From an uncultured Psychrobacter sp. (GTDB lineage Bacteria; Pseudomonadota; Gammaproteobacteria; Pseudomonadales; Moraxellaceae), in assembly GCF_947488565.1 (NCBI RefSeq), contig NZ_CANKZC010000001.1:930001-994000 (forward strand): a DNA stretch of 64,000 nt. The letters run 5' to 3'. The position numbers and the translations under genes are program-made. The notes beneath the pieces are model-generated. The model was not told where the DNA came from, made no database searches, and was given only the letters and a program-made list of their open reading frames with translations. Positions 46,404 to 55,070 of this stretch are shown here, piece by piece. The first letter of the stretch is position 1. Each line of letters begins with the position of its first letter.

Positions 46404-46613
46404 TTAGATAGCAACGATGTTATGTGCTTGTGGGCCTTTTTGGCCTTGAGTTACAGTGAACTCAACTTCTTGGCCTTCAGCCAAAGTTTTGAAGCCAGAA
46501 CCACTGATTTCGCTGTAATGAGCAAAAACGTCTGCGCCGTTTTCTGGAGCGATGAAACCAAAGCCTTTAGCTTCGTTGAACCACTTAACTGTACCTTTTT
46601 GAGTATCTGACAT
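46404..46613 (-). CDS. CspA-family cold-shock protein
   Basis: Single cold-shock domain of 69 residues that binds single-stranded RNA/DNA and melts RNA structures. RNP1 is KGFGFI and RNP2 is VFAHY, with KWFNEAKG ahead. AGGAT lies 7 nt before the ATG. A -10-like box on the minus strand at 46708-46703 implies a leader of about 80 nt, shorter than the 160-nt leader of E. coli cspA. A stable UUCG terminator follows. The family has several paralogs per genome, so no number is given. Confidence 0.95.
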   Translation of the reverse strand: MSDTQKGTVKWFNEAKGFGFIAPENGADVFAHYSEISGSGFKTLAEGQEVEFTVTQGQKGPQAHNIVAI

Positions 46614-46702
46614 GTCGATAATCCTACTTTTAAATTTATTAATGGTCTAGTGACCGGTAACGCTTGCAAATAGCTACTGAACGATAAATATTAAAACGAA
46701 GG

Positions 46703-46708
46703 ATTATA
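46703..46708 (-). promoter_or_regulatory. Candidate -10 box of cspA
   Basis: TATAAT on the minus strand (46708-46703), 90 nt upstream of the cspA start; the -35 is not clear. The leader contains a small GGTC-TAGT-GACC hairpin (46644-46655). Confidence 0.4.
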
Positions 46709-46852
46709 ACTAATACTACGAGGTAATGATTTGGTGCAGAACTGCTTTTAAGCTTGGACGTATTATAAGACGTGCAAGCCTATATGGCAAGCTTTATCTT
46801 ATATTTCATGTAACCGGATATACAATCCTATTTTTTAGTCATCGCTTTGCGC

Positions 46853-47278
46853 TTACTTGGCATTGGGTAAGCGAAACAAATATATCGCCACTCCACTACA
46901 TACAAGGGCTATCGCCCATGCAACCCATAGCATATCTGCTGGCAGACGATAAAATAACATTGCCGTTGAAAATCCCATCATCAGTGTTGCAAGCCATTTA
47001 GCATACCGAGGAACAGCATGGTTTTCTTCCCAATCGCGAACATATTTACCAAAATACTTGTGATTGATCAGCCAAAAGTGAAAGCGGCGCGAGCTTCTTG
47101 CCCAGCAGGCAGCTGCCAATAGTACAAAAGGCGCGGTCGGCATCACTGGCAATAAGATACCGATAATACCCAACACAAAAAACAACCAGCCAAGCGTCAC
47201 AAACGTCCAGCGTATCGTTGGACTACTGGATTGATTGGTCTTTGGTCGATAGTAAAAGGATTTTTTATTGTCAGTCAT
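46853..47278 (-). CDS. YbaN-family (DUF454) inner-membrane protein
   Basis: 141 residues: a polar start of about 22 residues, then TM helices near 25-60 and a closing pair near 97-135. The DUF454 signature GIIGILLPVMPTAPFVLLAA is followed by CWARSSRRFHFWLINHKYFG. Function unknown. No ribosome site is evident. It lies upstream of cspA on the same strand but with a 239-nt gap, so it is probably separate. Confidence 0.87.
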   Translation of the reverse strand: MTDNKKSFYYRPKTNQSSSPTIRWTFVTLGWLFFVLGIIGILLPVMPTAPFVLLAAACWARSSRRFHFWLINHKYFGKYVRDWEENHAVPRYAKWLATLMMGFSTAMLFYRLPADMLWVAWAIALVCSGVAIYLFRLPNAK

Positions 47279-47465
47279 AAATATGGTTTCGATACACGAT
47301 AAAAGACAGATAGCACTATGAACTTATGAAGCGAGAACGCAGATTAAAAAGTAAAGCTCAGCTATCTATATAATTGTGTAAGCATGCTATAACGTTTAGA
47401 ACGACACAAGTCTATTTTTGCGACATTTTACTATTATTGAGTATATCTGGATAAATTTGACCAAC

Positions 47466-47500
47466 AAAAACCGCTCATAACTTAAATCATGAGCGGTTTT
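47466..47500. terminator. Bidirectional terminator downstream of the 47525 gene
   Basis: CCGCTCAT (47471-47478) / ATGAGCGG (47489-47496) flanked by A5 and T4. It ends the minus-strand membrane gene. Confidence 0.85.
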
Positions 47501-47524
47501 GATTAAACATGCGTTGAAAAAACC

Positions 47525-48013
47525 TTAAACCAGTATTAACGCAATAATTGGGAATATCAAAAAATACCCAAAAACGGCCAAAATTGCGTACTTGGTTTCG
47601 ATACCTTTACCATTAAACTGCATTCTCGCCAGCGTATCGCCAAGCTTCAAAATCGAGATACTATAAAAATAAAAGGCAAATAAGAGAAGTACAATGCTAA
47701 TAGTAAATATCGCGATGGAAGATAGCGCGCCAAAGAGGACAACCGTTCCTGGGAATAAAATCTCACCTTTGATAATTAGGACCAATAAAACAATCGCGGC
47801 ACCTGATGCAGAGGCATGGAAAAATATAATATCGTGTAAGGTGGCATCAGCTTTATAAAAGCTGGTTTCGATGTTTAGCTTATCGCTACTCAGTGCCCTT
47901 GGCATCGAGTCTCTATCAACGATTGATTTATGACCTTTTATATGACTCATGGTCACAAGAAAGGTAAAAAATGTCAGGGCGACCCAAAAGACTACATGTA
48001 TATTTATCATCAT
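47525..48013 (-). CDS. Uncharacterised four-helix membrane protein
   Basis: I choose ATG 48013 (162 residues), preceded by AGGAA at 5 nt; the frame opens at 48073 with no ribosome site. About four TM helices (residues about 3-22, 68-88, 95-120, 140-160) and a polar loop with HIKGHKSIVDRDSMPRALSS. I do not recognise a family. It lies downstream of the TerD-vWA gene on the same strand, 465 nt away, with a terminator and repeat copy 2 in between. So a shared operon is unlikely. Confidence 0.6.
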   Translation of the reverse strand: MMINIHVVFWVALTFFTFLVTMSHIKGHKSIVDRDSMPRALSSDKLNIETSFYKADATLHDIIFFHASASGAAIVLLVLIIKGEILFPGTVVLFGALSSIAIFTISIVLLLFAFYFYSISILKLGDTLARMQFNGKGIETKYAILAVFGYFLIFPIIALILV

Positions 48014-48245
48014 TATTATTCCTAAATCCACTAAAACATGATTTAAAAATATCTTATACACCGACCCCGTCACTTACTTTTTACTTGTGTAAATCCAATT
48101 CTTAGAGAAGTCAGTGCGCTTATATTTATACTATCAGCCTTATCGCTTTGATTTGTAATAAAATGTCTAAGACCTGATTTTGCTGTACTGATGCTATATT
48201 CCGTCCTAAATAAAATAAGTATAAATAAATATCATAATGCGCTAC

Positions 48246-48308
48246 TGGAACAAATTTTTCTTTGCTTGTTGTGCCTACGCAGACAGAGGCTACAAAAAAT
48301 TTATTCCT
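48246..48308 (-). repeat. Dispersed structured intergenic element, copy 2
   Basis: Reverse-strand copy of the element at 22889. The apical 32 nt (48262-48293) match copy 1 with one change. The arms GGAAcAAATTTTTcT (48247-48261) and AAAAAATTTaTTCC (48294-48307) pair within the copy with one mismatch and one bulge, but share little sequence with the arms of copy 1. It lies in the 464-nt gap between the membrane gene (47525) and the TerD-vWA gene. Confidence 0.8.
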
Positions 48309-48418
48309 ATAGCACTGTATTTTTTTTATGGTGGATCGAGTATAGCTTATAGCAGACAGGTTATCGTGTTTGGTAAATCGTGTGGACGTAGTGTCTAATT
48401 CGGTTTTGTTTTGGCGTA

Positions 48419-48452
48419 AAAAAACCGCTCACAATTTTGTGGGCGGTTTTAT
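48419..48452. terminator. Terminator after the TerD-vWA gene
   Basis: CCGCTCAC (48425-48432) / GTGGGCGG (48439-48446), 6-nt loop, A-run and T-run on the two sides. It lies 26 nt past the stop on the minus strand. Confidence 0.88.
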
Positions 48453-48477
48453 TTTTAATGATATTATTTTGGCTTAC

Positions 48478-49773
48478 TTATTTCGATATCAATCCTATTT
48501 CTCGTGCTTCTTTGAGCCAGCTTGGAAACTCTTCTAGCATGTTTTCATACAAAGTTTCTTCGCTGATATCATCCAAGTCATCGAGTTCAAAAAAGTCGCA
48601 ATTATCAATCACGCGCCCTTCCATATCATCTAGTTTTTTGAGGATGCCATAACCACGACCACCCAAGCCCACAAACTGCCAAAATATCGGTAGTTTAGCG
48701 GCATCCGTCATGACTCTAGTGATACCGCGATTGTCATTCACCCCGCCATCACTGATAAATAGCACGTAGATAGGCACATCCAAGCCGTCCTTTTGATAAA
48801 ACTCCGTCACCGCTTTCATGACTTCTGCTTCATTATTGATACGCGGGCCAAGTACCCATTTGCGCCAGCCGCCATGAGCGTTTTTAATAAAACCGTCGTA
48901 GTTATTCAGCCCAATCTCGCCCAAGTACTGCGGATCTCGAGCAAACGCCCAGCAGTCTAGCGCTTGGTCGTCATCGAAGTTCACTGCTAATGGCAATATG
49001 CGGTTGACCACCTCTTGCACACGGCCTTTTTTGTACTGCCTGTTCATTGAGCCTGAGGCGTCCAACACCAACGCTACCTTTGCGGTTAATTGCTGCAATT
49101 GGCGTTTTTCAAGCGATATGGTGGCTTTTTTGGCCAGATTGACCAGTTTTGGCGCTTTATCTAGCATGACTTTCTCGAGCGACGGTTTTGTTTGCACTGG
49201 TGTGGTGGTTACGTCTGCTGCTTGCGTAGTGTCCTCTTCTACATCGCCACCGAAATGCTGGACGATGGCGGCAAGTCCACCATTAAAGCCTTGCGCGACG
49301 TTAGATACTCGCCACACACCGCCTTTTCGATAAAGCTGCATCAACATACTGGCTTGCTGCTGAGCAAAGTCTGCTGCTTGATACTCTGCCTGCGCCTTTT
49401 GCACTTGTTGCCAAATGCCAATCTCTAACGATTGAATTTGATTGAGCGGCGTATCGGCTGATAATACAAAAAACAGACTATCTATATTATCCGCCAGTTT
49501 AGATAAATTAACCTCAAACTCGGCTTGTATTCCTTTACTCGCTGTTGGCTGCGACTCATAATGAGTGAGTTTGATTTGCCCGCACGGAGAGGTTGGCTGA
49601 TTATAAAACACCATGTAATCATCATTGATCAGTTTGCCCGCTGCATCTAAGGCAAAGCAGCTGATGTCCATCTCTATCGGGCTTTGGCGAGTGAATTTGA
49701 GCGTGATGGGTGCGGTATCGTCAATAGCAAAGTTGCTTAGAGGCGCGCGTTGTCCGACGGTGAGGTGGTTCAT
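48478..49773 (-). CDS. TerD-domain plus von Willebrand A protein (TerF-like)
   Basis: 431 residues. The N-terminal TerD-like beta-sandwich (about residues 1-175: MNHLTVGQRAPLS, MDISCFALDAAGKL, a calcium-site-like SLFFVLSADTPLNQI) is joined by a Thr/Gln linker to a vWA domain from about residue 232, with the MIDAS motif DASGSMNRQY near 238-247 and a later FISDGGVND. The two-domain order is that of TerF in tellurite/phage-resistance ter clusters, and of stand-alone relatives. No other ter gene is intact here. AAGGAACACC precedes the ATG. Its first 150 bp recur as a pseudogene at 50447-50619. Confidence 0.85.
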   Translation of the reverse strand: MNHLTVGQRAPLSNFAIDDTAPITLKFTRQSPIEMDISCFALDAAGKLINDDYMVFYNQPTSPCGQIKLTHYESQPTASKGIQAEFEVNLSKLADNIDSLFFVLSADTPLNQIQSLEIGIWQQVQKAQAEYQAADFAQQQASMLMQLYRKGGVWRVSNVAQGFNGGLAAIVQHFGGDVEEDTTQAADVTTTPVQTKPSLEKVMLDKAPKLVNLAKKATISLEKRQLQQLTAKVALVLDASGSMNRQYKKGRVQEVVNRILPLAVNFDDDQALDCWAFARDPQYLGEIGLNNYDGFIKNAHGGWRKWVLGPRINNEAEVMKAVTEFYQKDGLDVPIYVLFISDGGVNDNRGITRVMTDAAKLPIFWQFVGLGGRGYGILKKLDDMEGRVIDNCDFFELDDLDDISEETLYENMLEEFPSWLKEAREIGLISK

Positions 49774-49788
49774 GGTGTTCCTTACGTT
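49621..49788 (-). repeat. Direct repeat, resident copy (5' end of the TerD-vWA gene)
   Basis: This stretch, from 15 nt before the start codon to about codon 50, is repeated in the same orientation at 50447-50619. The match is near-identical from 49661 to 49788, weaker to 49621, and stops sharply upstream at 49788. Confidence 0.85.
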
Positions 49789-49831
49789 AGCGTGTTGTTC
49801 TTTTAAAGATAATAGACTAATTACTGATATT

Positions 49832-49868
49832 AAAAAACCACTACAGCATGACGCGGTAACGGTTTTTT
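49832..49868 (-). terminator. Possible terminator after the 49911 membrane gene
   Basis: AAAAAACC (49832-49839) / GGTTTTTT (49861-49868) with a 21-nt loop. The stem is only 8 bp, mostly A-T, but flanked by long A and T runs. Confidence 0.4.
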
Positions 49869-49910
49869 ATTATATGAAATAAAAAATAGTAAAATTTAAA
49901 CTATAAAGTA

Positions 49911-50375
49911 CTACATAATCACTGAAAAAAATAAAGTCGTGAATGATATAAAAAACACAGAAAATACTTTTAATGATTCACATTTCTTCTCTCCCATAAC
50001 CACTGCTAACCTACCATATATGACAACTATTGAAAATAATAACATTACAGCTAATAGATATTGGAAAATAGGGATAATGGAATAGAAAGTTCTTTCCAAT
50101 ATAATAGAATTAAATTTAGGATGGTAGTTAAAAGACTTCAATACAAGAGTAAAAAATGCACATACAAGAAACACTCCAGAAAAATGTTTAAAAAATATCC
50201 CCATTAAAGAATCGTTTTTTTCATAGAACTGCTTGCTTGCCACTTCCGTAAATTCTAAAAACTTACTAGACTTGATAAATAAATAAGAAATTATCATGAA
50301 AGAAATTAAATATATAAAATGTCCAATATAATACACATTAATAAATAGGCTATCAGGAATAATAAAGTACATCAT
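49911..50375 (-). CDS. Orphan four-helix membrane protein in the ter islet
   Basis: 154 residues, very rich in Phe, Ile and Ser, with four TM helices (about 10-32, 62-85, 100-120, 134-153). I do not recognise a family. A tract CAGGG 9-10 nt before the ATG may serve as ribosome site. Its DNA is clearly more AT-rich than the TerD-vWA gene or valS, which suggests it came from elsewhere. It is flanked by the two copies of the TerD-vWA 5' end, so it behaves like a cassette. Small hydrophobic proteins in such places can be immunity or toxin-like, but nothing in the sequence shows that. Confidence 0.55.
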   Translation of the reverse strand: MMYFIIPDSLFINVYYIGHFIYLISFMIISYLFIKSSKFLEFTEVASKQFYEKNDSLMGIFFKHFSGVFLVCAFFTLVLKSFNYHPKFNSIILERTFYSIIPIFQYLLAVMLLFSIVVIYGRLAVVMGEKKCESLKVFSVFFISFTTLFFSVIM

Positions 50376-50446
50376 AGTAAAACCCTGTATTTTTAGAACA
50401 CTAGAAATAGATACATATTTTTTATATTATAATATAACTACATTTT

Positions 50447-50619
50447 ATCATTAATCAGTTCGCCTGTACTATTTAAGCTAGTGCAAAATAGCTGATGTCC
50501 ATCTCGATTGGACTTTGGCGAGTGAACTTGAGCGTGATCGGTGCGGTATCGTCAATAGCAAGATTGCTTAAAGGCACGCGTTGTCCGACGGTGAGGTGGT
50601 TCATGGTGTTCCTTACGTT
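50447..50619 (-). pseudogene. Truncated 5' copy of the TerD-vWA gene
   Basis: Reading from ATG 50604 gives MNHLTVGQRVPLSNLAIDDT and on to MDISYFALA, then a stop at 50473-50475: 43 codons closely matching residues 1-42 of the intact protein. Past that point homology continues to about 50447, but with 5 extra nt, so the frame is lost. The ribosome site AAGGAACACC is also copied. No later part of the gene is present. Confidence 0.85.
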
Positions 50620-50743
50620 CATACAGATAATTATAGTAATAATAGCGTATAAAAAAGAATTTTTACTAATTTACAAGCATAGGTCAAAGTGTTTAAATTT
50701 ATAAACTCTTAAGCGGACAGTAGACTATTCAAATCAAAGTAAT

Positions 50744-51727
50744 CTATTTCGTATTATAAAACGCTTCAAAAAAACCTTGTCTTTTATCTTCGTTAGACAA
50801 ATTAAATACGCAAGAATGATTCTCTGAAGGTTCAACGACTTCGGAAAATAAACGACAATACAAGTTATCAGAGTTAATATTCACTATAACTCCCGTAAAA
50901 TCAAGAGCAAAAACATCTTCTAAAATTTTATAGCTCTTATTAGGAAAGTTATCTTTATATATCTTATTATACTTAGGTTGAAAGTATTTAATCATTGCAG
51001 CCTCTACTATACTAACCTGAGTCTCTTTGGAAATATCACTTTCATATATACTATTGAACCTATCAATATTTAAATCCCTATTGTCTATCTCGATGTTTTC
51101 ATTCATACCATTAACTTGAGAAATAAAATTATAATCATCAAAATTCATAGTAAGCACATATACTTCATAATCTGGATCGTCACAAGAAATATCAGCCAGT
51201 ATTTTTTGTAGCGTAGAATGACTTTTTAGGCGACTAATAATATTTCTATTATTAGTTTCAGAATAAGATTTTCCTATATATAAAACTTCTAAATTCCTTA
51301 AATCATCATTATTGTTTTCATTACCGATAGCTATTGGAAGTACATTAATAGGAATATATCTTATCTTATCCCTATTGCTATTAAGCATATAAATATTTAC
51401 ATGAGGATATTCAGAGATTTCTATATACTTTGTATCTTCAGTAGGAGTAAATGGGATTTTAATACTATTACTATGTACAATACCTTTTTTTCTGTAAGAA
51501 ATTTTTATATCCGATTTTTTTAAATCTTCTGAGCAATCTAGCTCATCAAACCAAATTTTTGGTAGTTTTGTTATTAAATATATATAATATTCATCAATCA
51601 CTTCTTTGAAACCATTATTAGCTACATCTTTTTCAGATGCGATATTTTTAACTGGTATCATTGTCCATGCTCCAGATGAGAAACTTATCGCAAACTCTGA
51701 AGAATATTTCATTTTTCTATCATCCAT
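50744..51727 (-). CDS. GIY-YIG-like nuclease-fold protein, uncharacterised
   Basis: 327 residues encoded by AT-rich DNA unlike its neighbours. The first 120 residues match nothing I know. From about residue 145 a GIY-YIG-like pattern appears: VLYIGKS (about 147-153), RLKSH about 15 residues later, a strand YEVYVLTM, then the helix SIVEAAMIKYFQPKYNK (about 240-257) where the catalytic Glu and terminal Asn are expected. The GIY half is not clear; PINVLPIAIG may stand in its place. About 70 residues follow. AGGGATG precedes the ATG. It might be a nuclease of a mobile or defence gene set. The assignment is by pattern only. Confidence 0.6.
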   Translation of the reverse strand: MDDRKMKYSSEFAISFSSGAWTMIPVKNIASEKDVANNGFKEVIDEYYIYLITKLPKIWFDELDCSEDLKKSDIKISYRKKGIVHSNSIKIPFTPTEDTKYIEISEYPHVNIYMLNSNRDKIRYIPINVLPIAIGNENNNDDLRNLEVLYIGKSYSETNNRNIISRLKSHSTLQKILADISCDDPDYEVYVLTMNFDDYNFISQVNGMNENIEIDNRDLNIDRFNSIYESDISKETQVSIVEAAMIKYFQPKYNKIYKDNFPNKSYKILEDVFALDFTGVIVNINSDNLYCRLFSEVVEPSENHSCVFNLSNEDKRQGFFEAFYNTK

Positions 51728-51803
51728 TTTCTCATCCCTATTTTTTAAATTTTTTATAATACTATACAGATGTCAACTAAATTAGCAAAAGTTAATTTAT
51801 ACT

Positions 51804-51837
51804 AAAAAAAACGCCCCCATCATGGAGGCATTTTTTT
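51804..51837. terminator. Terminator after valS
   Basis: GCCCCCAT (51813-51820) / ATGGAGGC (51822-51829) with one mismatch, A-run on the left and T-run on the right. It acts for valS on the minus strand (T8 there). Confidence 0.82.
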
Positions 51838-51864
51838 CACTATCAGACTTGTTACCGCATTGAT

Positions 51865-54822
51865 TTACAAAGCCTTAAGCTCTTCCATCTGCCCCGCCAT
51901 AGTCTTAAGCTGCCCCTCTAACTCTTCAAGCTTAACCTTCTCAGCCTCGACCACTTCCACAGGCGCTTTACTCACAAAGCCTTCATTACCCAGCTTACGC
52001 GAGATACCGTCCGCTTGCTTTTGCAGCTTCTCGTAAGATTTATCAAGGCGTTTTAGCTCAGCGGTTGGATCAATCAGTCCTTTCATCGGCACAAGCACGC
52101 GCAGTTGCCCGACCATACTTGATGACGACAATGGCACCTCATCGCCTTCTTTGACGATCTCTAGGCTCTCGACTTTGGCAAGCGCTTTAAACTGGTTTTT
52201 GATACGGGCTAGACGCGCTTCTTCATCATGAGAGATATTTTGTAGTAGCACTGGCAGACGTACCGCGTTACCCAGTTTCATCTCACCACGGATGTTACGG
52301 ACGCTCGCGATGAGCTCTTGTAGCCATGCCATATCAGACTCAACTTGCTTACTGATTTGTGCATTATCGGTTTGTGGGTAGTCAGCGATGACGATACTGT
52401 CGGTGTTTTTACGATTTAATAGTGGCGCGACGGTCTGCCAAATCTCTTCGGTCAGATACGGCATGATTGGATGGGTGAAGCGCAGCGCTGTCTCGAGCAC
52501 ATGCAAGAGTACGTAGCGGATTTGCGCTTTGCGTTCATCCGATACCGAGTCATCATTTAGGCTAGCTTTGGCAAGCTCCACGTACCAATCACAGTACTCG
52601 TTCCAGATAAACTCATAGATATCTTGGCTGACCATATCGAGACGATACTGAGCAAAATGCTGATGGATATCTTTGATGCTAGAGTTCAGGCGGCTCATGA
52701 TCCATTTTTCTGGTAATTCCCAAACATCAGGGTTTGCCGTTTGGTCGATAGGCTTGGCACTGCCCTCGCTATCAACACAGTTCATCAGTACAAAACGGCT
52801 GGCGTTCCAGATCTTATTACAGAAGTTACGATAGCCCTCGACACGCTTTAGATCAAAGTTGATATCGCGACCAGTACTGGCCAAGGATGTGAAGGTAAAG
52901 CGCAGCGCATCGGTACCATAGGCTGGGATGCCTTCTGGGAACTCTTTACGCGTTTGCTTCTCAATCTTGGCCGCGTCTTTTGGGTTCATCATATTGCTGG
53001 TGCGTTTTTCGACCAGCGCTTCTAGATCAATACCGTCGATAAGGTCAATCGGATCTAAGACATTACCTTTTGATTTGGACATTTTTTGACCATTACCATC
53101 GCGCACCAGACCATGGACATAGACAGTCTTAAACGGTACTTGCGGCGTGCCGTCTTCGTTTTTGACAAAGTGCAAGGTCATCATGATCATGCGTGCGACC
53201 CAGAAGAAAATAATGTCAAAACCTGTCACGAGTACGCTAGTTGGATGGAAAGTCTCCAACACACGCGGATCGGCATTCGGGTCTGCCCAGTCCAGCGTAC
53301 TAAAGGTCCATAACCCTGAGCTAAACCACGTATCAAGCACATCATCGTCTTGGCGCAGTTTCACATCATCGCTCAAGTTGTACTTAGTGCGCACCTCGCT
53401 TTCATCGCGCGCCACATAAATCTCACCTGTCGCATCGTCATACCATGCTGGGATACGATGACCCCACCAGAGCTGACGGCTGATGCACCAGTCTTGTAGA
53501 TCCGTCATCCACGCCATATACATGTTTTTATACTGTGCAGGGACGAACTCAATGCTGCCATCTTCTACTGCGTCAATCGCAGGGCCAGCCAGCTTTTTAA
53601 CCGCGACATACCACTGATCGGTCAACCACGGCTCAACGATGGTACCGCCGCGCTCAGCGCGCGGTGCTTTTAGTGCATAGTCTTCTACCTCTTCTAGCCA
53701 GCCTTGCTCGCCTGCTTGCGCCACAAGGAATTTACGCGCGGCAAAACGCTCAAGTCCTGCATAATCCTTTGGCGTGGTCTCTAATGTTGGCTCACGCGTC
53801 TGCAAATCAGGATAGACTTCCATTGCTGGCAAAATATTGGCACGCTCATCAAGGATATTAATCAGCGGCAAGCTATGACGGCGGCCTAGCTCATAATCGT
53901 TAAAGTCATGTGCTGGGGTAATTTTGACACAGCCTGTACCAAAGTCGCTCTCGACATAATCATCGGCGACGATAGGCACGACACGACCAGTAATTGGCAA
54001 AGTAATGGTTTTGCCAACTAAGTGCGCATAACGCTCATCACTAGGATTGACCGCGACAGCGGTATCACCAAGCAAAGTCTCAGGACGCGTGGTCGCGACC
54101 ACCAGATAGTTTTTGCCATCTTGCGTGGTCAGCTCTGTATCCGTGAAATGATAGCGGAAATGCCACAAGCTGCCTTTTTCATCATGGTTTTCGACTTCTA
54201 GATCAGATAGCGCGGTTTGGAATTTCGGATCCCAGTTCACCAAACGCTTACCACGATAAATAAGACCATCATCGAACAGACGTACAAACACTTCTTTTAC
54301 CGCATTGGACAGACCGTCATCCATAGTAAAGCGCTCGCGTGACCAATCAACTGAGCTGCCCAAACGGCGGATTTGGTTGGTGATATTGTCGCCAGACTCT
54401 TCTTTCCATTCCCACACTTTATCGACGAAGTCTGCACGCGTCATATCACGGCGTTTGAGTCCTTGCGCCTCCAAACGACGTTCAACGACCATTTGGGTGG
54501 CGATACCGGCATGATCCGTACCTGGTTGCCACAGCGTATTGTCACCATCCATGCGGTGGAAACGTGTGAGCGCATCCATAATCGCGTTATTAAACCCATG
54601 ACCCATATGCAGCGAGCCTGTGACGTTTGGCGGTGGCAGCGCGATAGAGAACGACTCGTCTTTATCAAAAGTCGGCTGAAAATAGCCGCTGTTCTCCCAG
54701 CTTTGATACATACCCGCTTCGACATCCTTGGGATTGTAGGCGTTTTCTAGTTGGCTTAAGGCGGCTTGAATAGATTGGGTCAGGTTGGTATTAGTATTGG
54801 TGTGATTCTCAGGATTGCTCAT
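51865..54822 (-). CDS. valS: Valyl-tRNA synthetase
   Basis: Class I aminoacyl-tRNA synthetase charging tRNA-Val and editing threonine. 985 residues. The HIGH-type motif is in [16 protein letters not shown] (about residues 50-65), the KMSKS loop in [14 protein letters not shown], with the CP1 editing domain between ([17 protein letters not shown]). The C-terminal 65 residues form the coiled coil seen in bacterial ValRS ([18 protein letters not shown]). It is somewhat longer than the E. coli enzyme (951). No T-box is expected in this group and none is seen. Confidence 0.97.
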   Translation of the reverse strand: MSNPENHTNTNTNLTQSIQAALSQLENAYNPKDVEAGMYQSWENSGYFQPTFDKDESFSIALPPPNVTGSLHMGHGFNNAIMDALTRFHRMDGDNTLWQPGTDHAGIATQMVVERRLEAQGLKRRDMTRADFVDKVWEWKEESGDNITNQIRRLGSSVDWSRERFTMDDGLSNAVKEVFVRLFDDGLIYRGKRLVNWDPKFQTALSDLEVENHDEKGSLWHFRYHFTDTELTTQDGKNYLVVATTRPETLLGDTAVAVNPSDERYAHLVGKTITLPITGRVVPIVADDYVESDFGTGCVKITPAHDFNDYELGRRHSLPLINILDERANILPAMEVYPDLQTREPTLETTPKDYAGLERFAARKFLVAQAGEQGWLEEVEDYALKAPRAERGGTIVEPWLTDQWYVAVKKLAGPAIDAVEDGSIEFVPAQYKNMYMAWMTDLQDWCISRQLWWGHRIPAWYDDATGEIYVARDESEVRTKYNLSDDVKLRQDDDVLDTWFSSGLWTFSTLDWADPNADPRVLETFHPTSVLVTGFDIIFFWVARMIMMTLHFVKNEDGTPQVPFKTVYVHGLVRDGNGQKMSKSKGNVLDPIDLIDGIDLEALVEKRTSNMMNPKDAAKIEKQTRKEFPEGIPAYGTDALRFTFTSLASTGRDINFDLKRVEGYRNFCNKIWNASRFVLMNCVDSEGSAKPIDQTANPDVWELPEKWIMSRLNSSIKDIHQHFAQYRLDMVSQDIYEFIWNEYCDWYVELAKASLNDDSVSDERKAQIRYVLLHVLETALRFTHPIMPYLTEEIWQTVAPLLNRKNTDSIVIADYPQTDNAQISKQVESDMAWLQELIASVRNIRGEMKLGNAVRLPVLLQNISHDEEARLARIKNQFKALAKVESLEIVKEGDEVPLSSSSMVGQLRVLVPMKGLIDPTAELKRLDKSYEKLQKQADGISRKLGNEGFVSKAPVEVVEAEKVKLEELEGQLKTMAGQMEELKAL

Positions 54823-55070
54823 AATAGGATTGTCTTTTATTAAAAATGAATGTGGCCAAAAAATATGTCGAAAAATAGGCGAAATAAGTAATAGAGTGAT
54901 TTTAACGCAGATGGCAAGATTTTGTTAGATGATGAGCAAATTTATCAGGTTTGAGTGAGCGTATTAAACCATTAACAACAGCAATCAGCGCAATGCTAAA
55001 TATGATAGGCTATAGTCATACCATAGAATATAACGCATCTTATATATCAGACGTTGCCTTCTACTAGTCC

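Noticed and set aside
50473..50604. A 43-codon open frame with ribosome site as a functional small TerD-like protein
   Set aside because: It is a near copy of the first 42 codons of the neighbouring gene and ends where an indel breaks homology, so a truncated pseudogene is the simpler reading.
48478..51727. A complete ter tellurite-resistance or phage-defence cluster
   Set aside because: Only one TerD-vWA gene is intact; terA, terB, terC, terE and terZ are not present, so the term cluster is not justified.
53147..53419. Antisense open frames in valS
   Set aside because: Shadow frames of a long conserved gene; no ribosome site or homology.
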